Of a stretch of 40,385 bases of DNA, positions 32,293 to 40,276 are shown in pieces. The DNA is taken from contig JAQGON010000149.1 in the NCBI GenBank assembly GCA_028293565.1, positions 1-40,385 on the forward strand, in the 5' to 3' direction. The number at the start of each line of letters is the position of its first letter. Position 1 is the stretch's first letter. The stretch comes from Verrucomicrobiota bacterium. GTDB lineage: Bacteria; Verrucomicrobiota; Verrucomicrobiia; Opitutales; Opitutaceae. The position numbers and the translations under genes are program-made. A model generated the notes under the pieces. It had not been told where the DNA came from. It was given only the letters and a program-made list of their open reading frames with translations, and made no database searches.

Positions 32293-33123
32293 TTGAAGAC
32301 CGAATCCATTCCTTCATCTGCGAGCCGCGGGCGCACCTGGTTCGAGGCGCTCTGCGGAGCGTCCTCCGCATCGGCGACGGTGCCGTCGGTCCTGGCCGGG
32401 GATGCCGATCTCTCCGCCGAGCGCGTCCGGTTCATTTCCGTGGTGCCCGATCCCTCGAACCGTTTTCCGCGCGTCCGCAAAGGCGAAGTGGGGGTGGAGG
32501 AGGGCTGGATGATCGCGAAACACGGGCGCGACGTGATCGCCGAAAACACGGAAGCCAAAAGGCCGATCGTCGCGATCGTCGACCTCCCCGGGCAGGCGTT
32601 CGGGCGGCGCGAGGAGATGATGGGCATCTTCCTGTCCTGTGCGGCGGCGGCCGACATGTACGTCGCGGCGCGGATGGCGGGCCACCCGGTCGTTTCCCTC
32701 GTGGTCGGACCGGCCTTCTCGGGCGGGTTTCTCGCCCACGGTTACCAGTCGCACCGGATTCTGGCGCTGGACGACCCGGGCGTTTTGATCCATGCGATGG
32801 GACAGAAGGCGGCGGCGCGCATCACGCGGCATTCCTTGGCGGAGTGGCAGCAGCTGAGCGAAAAAATCCTTCCGATGTCCTACGACATCCACGCCTGCGC
32901 CAAATTGGGGATCGTGCACCAGCTCATCAAGGTCGCGAGCGCCACCGCCCCCGACGCCTCGGATCTCAAGCGCGTGCGCGCGAGGTTGTCCGCGGCCATC
33001 GCCGACGCGCGCGAGGAAATCAACCGTCCCCGCCAGAATGAAACCAAGCCGCTGAGGCACCGGCAGGCTTCGTTCGAAGTCGCGCAGCGCCTCGCGGAAC
33101 AATGGGGCGGGCCCGCGGCCTGA
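32293..33123 (+). CDS. mdcE: Malonate decarboxylase gamma subunit
   Basis: 276 residues; the second carboxyltransferase-fold subunit, partner of MdcD. Features are VVPDPSNRFPRVRKGEVGVEE-type N-terminal region, IVAIVDLPGQAFGRREEMMG, VVGPAFSGGFLAHGYQSHRI, and LDDPGVLIHAMGQKAAARIT. No ATG exists before the conserved part; a TTG at 32293 preceded by GGGAG seven bases upstream gives a normal-length protein and is chosen as start. Rare TTG initiation may lower its translation relative to mdcD. 24 bases separate it from mdcG. Confidence 0.93.
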   Translation: MKTESIPSSASRGRTWFEALCGASSASATVPSVLAGDADLSAERVRFISVVPDPSNRFPRVRKGEVGVEEGWMIAKHGRDVIAENTEAKRPIVAIVDLPGQAFGRREEMMGIFLSCAAAADMYVAARMAGHPVVSLVVGPAFSGGFLAHGYQSHRILALDDPGVLIHAMGQKAAARITRHSLAEWQQLSEKILPMSYDIHACAKLGIVHQLIKVASATAPDASDLKRVRARLSAAIADAREEINRPRQNETKPLRHRQASFEVAQRLAEQWGGPAA

Positions 33124-33147
33124 GAAAAAACTTCCGCCGCCGTCGCC

Positions 33148-33801
33148 ATGTCTCCGACCACGCGCCCGCATGATTTGTTTCGGATCGGTCCGCGCGGGAT
33201 CGCGCCGGTTTTGACCGGAGCTCCCGCGTGGGTCGCCGCGGCGCTGGATCGCGCGCCGTATGTCGTGGCCACGCGGAACCCGGCGCCGGCGCGCATGGCG
33301 GCGGTCGGAGTGCGGGGCGCGTTGCGCGCCGAGCGGTTTGGCGCGGTCGTTTCCCGGGACATCCTGTCGGAGCCGACGACGCCGGAATTCCTGGCGGCGA
33401 CGCGCGCATGGGAAAAATCGCCGCGCCGCAGGGAGATTCCCGCATTCCGGGCGCTCGACGAACTGGCGGCGCGGTTGACGGACTCCGGCTGCGAGTGGGG
33501 TCCGGTGGGAAGCGTCGGTTTCGAACTGGCGACGGGTCGATCGACGGCGACGCCCGCGAGCGATCTGGACCTCGTGCTTTACTGTCCGCAGCGGCTTTCG
33601 AAACGGGCGGCGCTGGAACTGGCGGAGACGATGGTGTCCCGCGAATGCCGCGTCGACATCCTCATCGAGACGCCGGCCGGTGCGGTGTCACTCGCCGATT
33701 TTGCGCAGTCGGACGGCCAGGTTCTGCTCCGGACCTGCCGGGGTCCGCGGCTGGTCGACGACGCTTGGGCGGATCCTTCGCTCACGGCGATATTCCAATG
33801 A
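33148..33801 (+). CDS. mdcG: Phosphoribosyl-dephospho-CoA transferase (holo-ACP synthase)
   Basis: 217 residues of the MdcG family. It transfers the prosthetic group from the MdcB product to the serine of MdcC. The nucleotidyltransferase signature is clear: GPVGSVGFELATGRSTATPA followed by SDLDLVLY, and a later aspartate in ECRVDILIETPAG. The N-terminal PHDLFRIGP resembles the usual PHDLL start. It overlaps mdcH by four bases (ATGA). Confidence 0.94.
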   Translation: MSPTTRPHDLFRIGPRGIAPVLTGAPAWVAAALDRAPYVVATRNPAPARMAAVGVRGALRAERFGAVVSRDILSEPTTPEFLAATRAWEKSPRRREIPAFRALDELAARLTDSGCEWGPVGSVGFELATGRSTATPASDLDLVLYCPQRLSKRAALELAETMVSRECRVDILIETPAGAVSLADFAQSDGQVLLRTCRGPRLVDDAWADPSLTAIFQ

Positions 33802-34727
33802 GCCTCGCCTTCCTGTTCCCGGGCCAGGGGGCGCAGGCGGCGGGGATGTTGCGGGCGTTGCCGCGGCACCCGGCCATCGTCGCGACTCTGGCGGAGGCGA
33901 ACGGGGAATTGAAATGCGCGACCGCCGACCTCGACAGCGCGGATGCGTTGAGTTCGACGGAAGGGAGCCAGATCGCCCTGTTCATTGCCGGAGTCGCCGG
34001 CGCGCGCGCCCTGGCCGCCGAGTCGGTTCGCCCGGATTTTGTCGCGGGGATGTCCGTCGGCGCCTTTGCCGCTGCGGTCGTGGCCGGCGCCCTCGACTTT
34101 CCGTCGGCGCTGCTGCTGGTGCGCACCCGCGGCCGGTTGATGAGGGCGGCGTATCCGACCGGGCATGGCATGGCGGCCGTGGTCGGGCTGAATGAAGGGA
34201 CCGTCGGCGCGCTGGTCGGCGCCGTCAGCACGCCGGCGTCGCCGGTCTACCTCGCCAACGTCAACGCGCCGGACCAGATGGTCATCTCGGGCGCCGATGC
34301 GGCCATCGCCGCGGTGCTGGCGACGGCGCGTAAACGCGGCGCGCGCCGGACGCAGCGGCTGGATGTGACGGTGCCGTCGCACACGCCGCTTTTCCGCGAC
34401 GCGGCGGCGCAGCTGATGAAGGTGGCCGCGACGGTCGCGATGAAGGATGCCTCCATTCCGTACCTCGAAAACCGCGGGGCCCGCGCGATCACCGACGCGG
34501 AGAAAATCCGGGCGGATCTGGCGGGCAACCTGGCGGTGGCCGTCCGGTGGCATGACATGGTGCAGGGCGTGCTGGAACGCGGCGTGCGCGTCCTCGTTGA
34601 AATGCCTCCCGGCGCCACGCTGACCGACCTGGCCAAGGCGTCCTTTCCGGAAACCTGCGCCCTCGCGTTCGAGCGTCAGGACGTGCCGGGGCTCGTCCGT
34701 TCCATCGCGACCAATCGTGCGGGCTGA
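33798..34727 (+). CDS. mdcH: Malonyl-CoA:ACP transacylase of malonate decarboxylase
   Basis: 309 residues of the FabD-like acyltransferase family. It primes the ACP with malonyl from malonyl-CoA so that the decarboxylase cycle can start. Motifs: LAFLFPGQGAQAAGML, nucleophile elbow AGMSVGAFAAA (active Ser within GMSVG), a conserved Arg in LLLVRTRGRLM, ANVNAPDQMVISG and the His in VPSHTPLF. Starts at ATG 33798 within the end of mdcG. Last gene of the operon; the convergent 2HCT gene ends 67 bases further on. No mdcF, mdcL/M or mdcR follows. Confidence 0.95.
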   Translation: MSLAFLFPGQGAQAAGMLRALPRHPAIVATLAEANGELKCATADLDSADALSSTEGSQIALFIAGVAGARALAAESVRPDFVAGMSVGAFAAAVVAGALDFPSALLLVRTRGRLMRAAYPTGHGMAAVVGLNEGTVGALVGAVSTPASPVYLANVNAPDQMVISGADAAIAAVLATARKRGARRTQRLDVTVPSHTPLFRDAAAQLMKVAATVAMKDASIPYLENRGARAITDAEKIRADLAGNLAVAVRWHDMVQGVLERGVRVLVEMPPGATLTDLAKASFPETCALAFERQDVPGLVRSIATNRAG

Positions 34728-34794
34728 GTTTCGGGCGGGGTTTTCACACTCCCGTTCGTCCGCGTTTCAGCGCTCCGACGAAAGCGGCCGTGGA

Positions 34795-36138
34795 TCAATG
34801 AAACCGCGCGAGGGCAATGATTGCGGCGGTGACCGTGATCGCGCCGCCGATGCGGACGGCGACCTGGCCGAACGGCATCAATTCCATCCTTTTTCCGGTC
34901 TCGAGGATGGTGACGGTGCCGGATCCGCCGCGCGCGCAGCGGCAGGCGTTCACGATCGCCAGCTCCACCGGGTACATGTTGATCCAGCGGGCGACGACGA
35001 ATCCGGTTCCCATCATGGTGGCGACCGTGGTGAACATGATGGCGAAATTCGCGACCGTGAAGGCGGCGACGAGCTTGTCCCACGGGGTGATGCCCAGGCT
35101 GTTGATGAAAACCATCGGATAGGTGACGACGACGGCGGTGAAACGGTAGACGAGATGGCTGTCCTGCTGGAATTTCGCGGGCAGCACGCGGAACAGCTTG
35201 AGCAGGACCGCGGCGACCAGCATCCCGATCGGCGCAGGCAGGCCGCACAGTTCCTTCCCGGCCACGCCGATGATGTACAGCGTCACCGCGAAGATGATTG
35301 CCGCACCGATGCTGCGCAGGTCCAGGGACGGGTTGGAGACCTGGGCGCCGTGTTCGGGAAATTCCTCGCGCATGTTCCGCTCGAGCCGGCCGTTGCCGGT
35401 GAGATGTGGAAACCGGCGGCCGATGACATTGAGGAATCCGGTGAGGATCATCGCGATCAGGCTCCCGACGATCACCGGAGGCAGCACCATGGCGTAGGCC
35501 GCGGCCGGCGTCGTGTGCAGGACATCCGCGTAGCCGATCGAGAGCGGGATGGCGCCCTCGCCGATGCCGCCGCTCAGGATCGGGATGATCACGTAGAAAA
35601 ACACATGCCGCGGGTCCTGCCCGAACGCCCAGCCCACGAGCATGCCGGCCGCGACGGCGAAGACGGTGCCCAGGCCGGTGGGAATGACGATTTTCAGAAA
35701 GCACCGGATCAGCGACGAGCGGTCCATGCCCATGATGCTGCCGACGATGATGCACGCGATGTAGAGATAGAGCAGCGCGACGATGCCGGTGAACTCGTTG
35801 AGCGGTTTCGCGATGCTCGCGGGGATCAGGTGATAATGGATCAGGAACGACGGCAGGACGGCGCAGAGGATCGCCGCGCCGCCGATCCGCTTGATGAACG
35901 GAATCCGATCCCCGAGCTCGGCGAGCGCGTAGGCGCCAAGCGCAACGACGGCGATCGTCGAACTGATGTCGATCGTCAGCTTGCCCGTGGCCGCGAGGTA
36001 GGAGACCACGGCGAGGAGGAGAAAATAAATCGGGACCGGGATGATGCCGATCTTAAGCTCCATCAGGCGCCAGAAACGGCTGGCCCATGGGGATGGGGCG
36101 GACTCCGCGGGGGGCGTGGGAACAACCGGGGTGCTCAT
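34795..36138 (-). CDS. 2-hydroxycarboxylate transporter (CitS/2HCT family), copy 2; candidate malonate carrier
   Basis: 447 residues from ATG 36138 (MSTPVV); the frame is open back to 36195. It has the 2HCT signatures of both halves: GGIGEGAIPLSIGYADVL and NACRCARGGSGTVTILETG, with MDRSSLIRCF and LPPVIVGSLIAMIL between hydrophobic helices. It matches the carrier at 8643-10007 along its whole length and is clearly a paralogue, with differences such as HTTPAAAYAM replacing HLKQGDVFAE after the first loop. It ends 67 bases from mdcH on the opposite strand. Since the mdc operon lacks its usual carrier, malonate (or malate) uptake is a reasonable guess; 2HCT proteins known to me carry citrate, malate and lactate. 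Confidence 0.92.
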   Translation of the reverse strand: MSTPVVPTPPAESAPSPWASRFWRLMELKIGIIPVPIYFLLLAVVSYLAATGKLTIDISSTIAVVALGAYALAELGDRIPFIKRIGGAAILCAVLPSFLIHYHLIPASIAKPLNEFTGIVALLYLYIACIIVGSIMGMDRSSLIRCFLKIVIPTGLGTVFAVAAGMLVGWAFGQDPRHVFFYVIIPILSGGIGEGAIPLSIGYADVLHTTPAAAYAMVLPPVIVGSLIAMILTGFLNVIGRRFPHLTGNGRLERNMREEFPEHGAQVSNPSLDLRSIGAAIIFAVTLYIIGVAGKELCGLPAPIGMLVAAVLLKLFRVLPAKFQQDSHLVYRFTAVVVTYPMVFINSLGITPWDKLVAAFTVANFAIMFTTVATMMGTGFVVARWINMYPVELAIVNACRCARGGSGTVTILETGKRMELMPFGQVAVRIGGAITVTAAIIALARFH

Positions 36139-36291
36139 TTTCGCTGAGGAAAGCTTTCGACGACCAATCGGATAACAGGAGGGGAATCCCTCCAAACGGA
36201 CCGGGGTGATCCGCTCCGGGACAAAATAACATGCGCAACATTACCGCTGAATGATGCAACGCCGTTGACGCGAACGGGCCCGGACGGCGGT

Positions 36292-36396
36292 GTAGCACGG
36301 GTCTCCGACCCGTGTGGGCGGACTCTGCTCAACGGAGAACGTCGAGCGCACCCGTTTCGCTCGAGTCCACCTTCACGGGTCGGAGACCCGTGCTAC
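36292..36396. repeat. 105-bp REPIN-like element with 23-bp perfect inverted ends
   Basis: GTAGCACGGGTCTCCGACCC plus GTG (36292-36314) is the exact reverse complement of 36374-36396. Each end also folds on itself (CACGGGTC-TCC-GACCCGTG, 8-bp stem). Two facing hairpins around about 59 bases is the REPIN layout. It lies in the 215-base gap between the aldolase gene and the 2HCT gene, both minus strand, 14 bases past the aldolase stop, where it may weaken read-through. Confidence 0.78.
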
Positions 36397-36410
36397 CGGC
36401 AGGGCGGCAG

Positions 36411-37196
36411 TCAGGGTGCGGGCGACTTGACGGCGGCGATCCGCCGGAGGCCGTCCATGAACAGATCGCAGTCGGTGCCGTAGACGAGGAGCTGGACGCC
36501 GCGCTGCGCGACCCGGCGGCCGACGTCGATCTCGAGCTTCTTGCCGATGCCGCACATGACATATTTGCCGTGTTTGCGCGCGATCCTGATCACGTTGTCG
36601 AGGGCCGCCGCCATCTTGGGATGATCGAAGCTGGTCGCATCGGCCGCCCCGAGCGCGATCGCCAGGTCCGTGGCGCCGATCATCAGCGGATTCAGGCCGG
36701 GCATCGCGGCGAGCGCCTCGAAATCCTCGAGGCTTTCGCGTTCCTCGATCATCGGGATGACCATGACGTCGCGGTTTTCCTCCGCCGCGTAGGTTTCCCA
36801 GTTTCCGCGGGTGTAATTCTTCGCCCGCACCATGGGGCACGCCCCGCGCGTTCCGTCGGGGGAGTACCGCACCGCCTGCACCAGCTCGGCGCAGCTCGCC
36901 CGGTTCGCGTGGGGCAGCACGATGCCCGCCGCGCCGGCGTTGAGGAGACGCGCGATCAGCGCGCGGTCGACCGTGGGCACGCGGACGAACGGAGTGACCC
37001 CCGAGGCTTCGGCGGCGAAGATGATCTGGGCGATCCGCTCGAGGTCGGTGGCGCTGTGCTCCATGTCGATGATCACGAAGTCGGCTCCGGCCGTGGCCAT
37101 CAGCTCGTTCATCAGGGGATGACCGATGAACTGGATCATGCCTCCGACGGTTTTTCCGGCGGCCAGGGCTTCGCGTAGTTTTTTTCGGCTTTGCAT
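36411..37196 (-). CDS. HpcH/HpaI-family class II aldolase
   Basis: 261 residues from ATG 37196 (MQSRKKLREAL), the usual family length; an ATG at 37241 would add 15 residues and overlap the upstream gene. Typical features are GGMIQFIGHPLMNELMATAG, FVIIDMEHSATDL, TPFVRVPTVDRALIARLLNAG, GIVLPHANRA, the catalytic-base region and metal-binding Glu in MVIPMIEERESLEDFEAL, and GATDLAIALG. The family cleaves 2-keto-3-deoxy acids (for example 4-hydroxy-2-ketoheptanedioate, 2-dehydro-3-deoxyglucarate or rhamnonate) to pyruvate plus an aldehyde. Downstream of the secreted NIPSNAP-like gene on the same strand. Substrate unknown. Confidence 0.92.
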   Translation of the reverse strand: MQSRKKLREALAAGKTVGGMIQFIGHPLMNELMATAGADFVIIDMEHSATDLERIAQIIFAAEASGVTPFVRVPTVDRALIARLLNAGAAGIVLPHANRASCAELVQAVRYSPDGTRGACPMVRAKNYTRGNWETYAAEENRDVMVIPMIEERESLEDFEALAAMPGLNPLMIGATDLAIALGAADATSFDHPKMAAALDNVIRIARKHGKYVMCGIGKKLEIDVGRRVAQRGVQLLVYGTDCDLFMDGLRRIAAVKSPAP

Positions 37197-37209
37197 GGGA
37201 TGGAGGTTC

Positions 37210-38061
37210 TCAGGGAGCCGGGGCCAGGATGGCTTCGGCATTGGTGGAGGAAAGGGTCCGCCGGATTCCGGCCTTGGCTTCCGCCGCCTTTTTCCAGGCG
37301 GGATTTTTCAGCAGCTCCTCGCGCGCATCGTCCTTGGCCTGGTCGGAAGCCTGGTACGCCGCGAGGTCCGGAAATTCGCTGACGATGATGGCATCCCACG
37401 TCGCGTGCGAATGATTCTGGTTCAGATAGACGCTGTATCCGGCCAGCACGCCGAGTTCGCGCAGCCGGCCGTATTCCGGCACATAGTAGTCCGTCACGTA
37501 CTGGACATAGCGGTCCGCGGAAGGGGCGCCATATTTCACGATCGTGAACACCGCCTTCGCGTGATCCACGGAAGGATTCTCCGAGCGCACGAGCACGTCG
37601 GTGAGCACGCCCGCCTGCGGGGTCGCCAGCGCCAGCGCCTCCGGCGGCAGTCCGCCGGGCATGGTTCGTTCGATTTTCGTCCACGCCGCCGTGTCCTCGA
37701 AGCGCGCGAAGTCGACGATCAGCGTGACATCGTCCGAGGCCGAATCCGGCACGTAGGAGCTGAAAAGAATCCGGTAGTCCTTGAGCGTTCCGGTTTTCTT
37801 CCAGGCTTCGAACTGGCGCGCACCCCTGGTTTCGAGCCAGGAGCGGAAGGCCGCGCGGTTCCGCGGCTCGATCCGGTAGGTGAGGACGAGGCTGGTGGGC
37901 GGCTCTGGTTTTTCCTCCGCGCGGGCGGGGGCGGGGAGCGCAAGCGGCGCGAGCGCCAGCGCGACGAGCGCGAGGGCGCGGCGCGGCCGGGAAAGAGGCG
38001 AAGCCTTCCTGAACCGGCCGGCGGCTGAATTCCAAAATTTGAGTGTTGCGAACGATGTCAT
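37210..38061 (-). CDS. Secreted protein with NIPSNAP-like (dimeric alpha/beta-barrel) domains
   Basis: 283 residues. A long basic N-terminal region is followed by a hydrophobic run (ALALVALALAPLALPAPARA) that looks like a signal peptide with cleavage before EEKPEPP; the true start may be further in than ATG 38061. The mature part seems to contain two copies of a ferredoxin-like unit, one around VLTYRIEPRNRAAFRSWLE to LIVDFARFEDTAAW, another around AVFTIVKYGAPSADRYVQYV to IIVSEFPDLAAYQ. This is the pattern of NIPSNAP/ABM-type domains, an inference from pattern only. No catalytic residues identified. Divergent from the LysR gene with 33 bases between starts; aldolase gene follows on the same strand. 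Confidence 0.75.
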   Translation of the reverse strand: MTSFATLKFWNSAAGRFRKASPLSRPRRALALVALALAPLALPAPARAEEKPEPPTSLVLTYRIEPRNRAAFRSWLETRGARQFEAWKKTGTLKDYRILFSSYVPDSASDDVTLIVDFARFEDTAAWTKIERTMPGGLPPEALALATPQAGVLTDVLVRSENPSVDHAKAVFTIVKYGAPSADRYVQYVTDYYVPEYGRLRELGVLAGYSVYLNQNHSHATWDAIIVSEFPDLAAYQASDQAKDDAREELLKNPAWKKAAEAKAGIRRTLSSTNAEAILAPAP

Positions 38062-38065
38062 TTGA

Positions 38066-38075
38066 AATTCGAATT
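38066..38075. promoter_or_regulatory. Candidate regulator site between divergent LysR and NIPSNAP-like genes
   Basis: AATTCGAATT is a perfect 10-base palindrome inside the 33-base gap between two divergent start codons (38061 and 38095). LysR regulators usually bind near their own divergent promoter, so it may be part of such a site. Short palindromes arise by chance; confidence is low. Confidence 0.25.
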
Positions 38076-38094
38076 AGCGCTCTCCCCCTACCCC

Positions 38095-38994
38095 ATGGAA
38101 ATTCGTCATCTACGCAGCTTTCTCGCGGTTGCGGAACATCTCCACTTCGGGCGGGCCGCCCAGGAAATTCATCTGAGCCAGCCGGCGCTGAGCGTCCAGA
38201 TCCGGGCGCTGGAGGATGCGATCAGGACGCCGTTGTTCGTGCGGAACCGGCGCCGCACCCTGCTCACGCCCGCCGGCGAGCTGCTGCGCGAGGACGCGCG
38301 CGACATCCTTGCGCGTGTCGAGGTGGCCGGCCTGCGCGCGCAGCGGGCCGACCGCGGGCACGTGGGCATCATCCGCATCGGGATCATTTCCACGGCCGCC
38401 GCGCTGCTGCTGCCGCCGGTCCTGCTGCGCTTCCGGCAGCTCTATCCCGAGGTCGTGTTCGACCTGGAGAACATCCTGACGGCGAAACAGATCACCCATC
38501 TGCAGGAGCGCCGGCTGGACATCGGCTTCGTGCGGATGCCGATCGTCGCCGACGGCATCGACCTGACCCTGATTCATGAGGAGCCTTTCATCCTGATCGT
38601 TCCCGCCTCGCATCCGCTGGCGAAAAAAGCGCATCTCCGGCTGAAGGACCTGGAGGGCGCGGACATGGTGCTCTACACCCGGAACAAGGCGCCGAGCTTC
38701 CGCGACCAGATTGTCGGCATGCTCGACCGGGCGCACATCAAGCCGAATATCATCCAGGAGGCCGGGGAAATGTACACTCTGGTCTCGCTCGTGGCGGCCG
38801 GCCTGGGGATTTCCATCCTCCCGAAGTCGGTGGAACTTTACCGGATCCCGGGCGTGGTCATCCGCGCGCTGCCGAGCCGCCTGCCCCACGCCCAGATTGC
38901 GCTGGCGGCTCATCGCGACAACAGCTCCCCGTTCGTGAGGACGTTCATCGAGTTGGCGAAGTCCATTCACGGGCGGGTCAACCGACGCGGTTGA
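38095..38994 (+). CDS. LysR-family transcriptional regulator
   Basis: 299 residues from ATG 38095, giving the canonical MEIRHLRSFLAVAEHLHFGRAA start. The winged helix occupies residues 1-60 (SQPALSVQIRALEDAIRTPLF, then RRRTLLTPAGELL), and the periplasmic-binding-like effector domain follows (IRIGIISTAAALLLPPVLLRF, LDIGFVRMPI, FILIVPASHPLA, VAAGLGISILPKSV). It resembles CbbR/CatR-like aromatic or organic-acid regulators. Divergent to the NIPSNAP-like/aldolase pair and convergent on the dctA-like gene, with which it overlaps by 17 bases. It could be the regulator of the mdc operon, since none is next to that operon, but nothing in the sequence proves it. Confidence 0.95.
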   Translation: MEIRHLRSFLAVAEHLHFGRAAQEIHLSQPALSVQIRALEDAIRTPLFVRNRRRTLLTPAGELLREDARDILARVEVAGLRAQRADRGHVGIIRIGIISTAAALLLPPVLLRFRQLYPEVVFDLENILTAKQITHLQERRLDIGFVRMPIVADGIDLTLIHEEPFILIVPASHPLAKKAHLRLKDLEGADMVLYTRNKAPSFRDQIVGMLDRAHIKPNIIQEAGEMYTLVSLVAAGLGISILPKSVELYRIPGVVIRALPSRLPHAQIALAAHRDNSSPFVRTFIELAKSIHGRVNRRG

Positions 38995-40276
38995 CGACTT
39001 CCTTGGCGGAGGACGAGCCGATTTCGAGCGGTTCGCCCGCGAGGACGTTCCGGGCGCGGACCCGGTCGAATTCGCCCTCCCAGGTGGCAATCGTCACCAC
39101 GGCAACGGCATTGCCGATCAGGTTGGTGATCGCGCGCGCCTGGGACATGAAGCGGTCGATCCCGAGGATCAGGGTCAGTCCGGCGACGGGGATTGTCTGG
39201 GTGGAGGCGAGCGTGGCGGAGAGCGTGACGAAGCCTCCGCCGGTCACGGCGGCGGCGCCCTTGGACGTCAGCAGCAGCACCATCAGGATCCCGATCTGGG
39301 GGCCGAGCGAAAGGGGAGTGTCCGTGGCCTGGGCGATGAAGACCGCCGCCATGGTCAGGTAGATGGAGGTGCCGTCGAGGTTGAACGAGTAGCCGGCGGG
39401 AACCACGAGCCCGACCAGTGGTTTCGAGCAGCCCAGGTTTTCCATCTTGGCGATCAATCCCGGAAGCGCGGTCTCGGAGGACGACGTCCCAAGCACGAGG
39501 ACCAGTTCCTCGCGCAGGTATCGCACGAAGCGCCACAGGCCGAGCCCGCTCAGGCGCAGGAGTCCGCCGAGCACGACCACGATGAAGACGGCCATCGTGG
39601 CGTAGACGCACGTCATCAGGGAGGCCAGGGCCGTCAGGCTCTTGAGCCCGAATTTTCCGACGGTGAACGCGATCGCGGCGAAGGCGGCGATCGGAGCCAG
39701 TTTCACGATGATCGAGACGACGCCCATCAGGACCTTGAACGCCGTCTCGAGAAACTCCGTCAGCGGCCGGCCCTTGGGGCCGAGCTGGACCAGCGCGGCG
39801 CCGCACAGGGTGGCGACGAGGAGCACCTGGAGAATCTCCCCCGAAGTCAGCGCGCCAGGCAGCGTCGTGGGGATGACGTTCATCAGGTAATCCACGAGCG
39901 TCAGCTTTTTCGCCGGCGTCAGGATGGTTCCGAGGGAGCTCGTGTCCATCAGCGCGGCGTTCGCGTGAATTCCGGCGCCAGGCTTGACCACGTTGACGAC
40001 CACCAGGCCGATCGCGAGCGCGAGCGTGGTGACGACCTCGAAGTAGATCAGCGCCTTCAATCCGACGCGGCCGACTTTCTTCAGGTCGGTCATGCTCCCG
40101 ATGCCCACGACGATCGTGCAGAAGATGATCGGGCTGATCAGCATCGTGACCAGCTTGATGAATGCGTCCGCGACCGGCTTGAGCGACGCGCCGAACGCCG
40201 GCCAGAGGTGCCCGCAGATTCCGCCCAGCACCACGGCCACCAGGACCTGCACGAAGAGATGCCGGAAATATTTCAT
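38978..40276 (-). CDS. dctA: C4-dicarboxylate/proton (sodium) symporter, DctA-like (DAACS family)
   Basis: 432 residues with eight transmembrane helices and two re-entrant loops expected for the family. Signature segments are MLISPIIFCTIVVGIGSM, the serine-rich loop GTSSSETALPGLIAKMENLG, YSFNLDGTSIYLTMAAVFIAQ, SKGAAAVTGGGFVTLSATLA and GIDRFMSQARAITNLIGNAVA. The GIDRFMSxARAxTNLIGN block and NLDGT favour a DctA role (succinate, fumarate, malate) over glutamate carriers. It is the third carboxylate carrier in the window. The 3' end overlaps the LysR gene by 17 bases in convergent orientation. Confidence 0.93.
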   Translation of the reverse strand: MKYFRHLFVQVLVAVVLGGICGHLWPAFGASLKPVADAFIKLVTMLISPIIFCTIVVGIGSMTDLKKVGRVGLKALIYFEVVTTLALAIGLVVVNVVKPGAGIHANAALMDTSSLGTILTPAKKLTLVDYLMNVIPTTLPGALTSGEILQVLLVATLCGAALVQLGPKGRPLTEFLETAFKVLMGVVSIIVKLAPIAAFAAIAFTVGKFGLKSLTALASLMTCVYATMAVFIVVVLGGLLRLSGLGLWRFVRYLREELVLVLGTSSSETALPGLIAKMENLGCSKPLVGLVVPAGYSFNLDGTSIYLTMAAVFIAQATDTPLSLGPQIGILMVLLLTSKGAAAVTGGGFVTLSATLASTQTIPVAGLTLILGIDRFMSQARAITNLIGNAVAVVTIATWEGEFDRVRARNVLAGEPLEIGSSSAKEVVNRVG

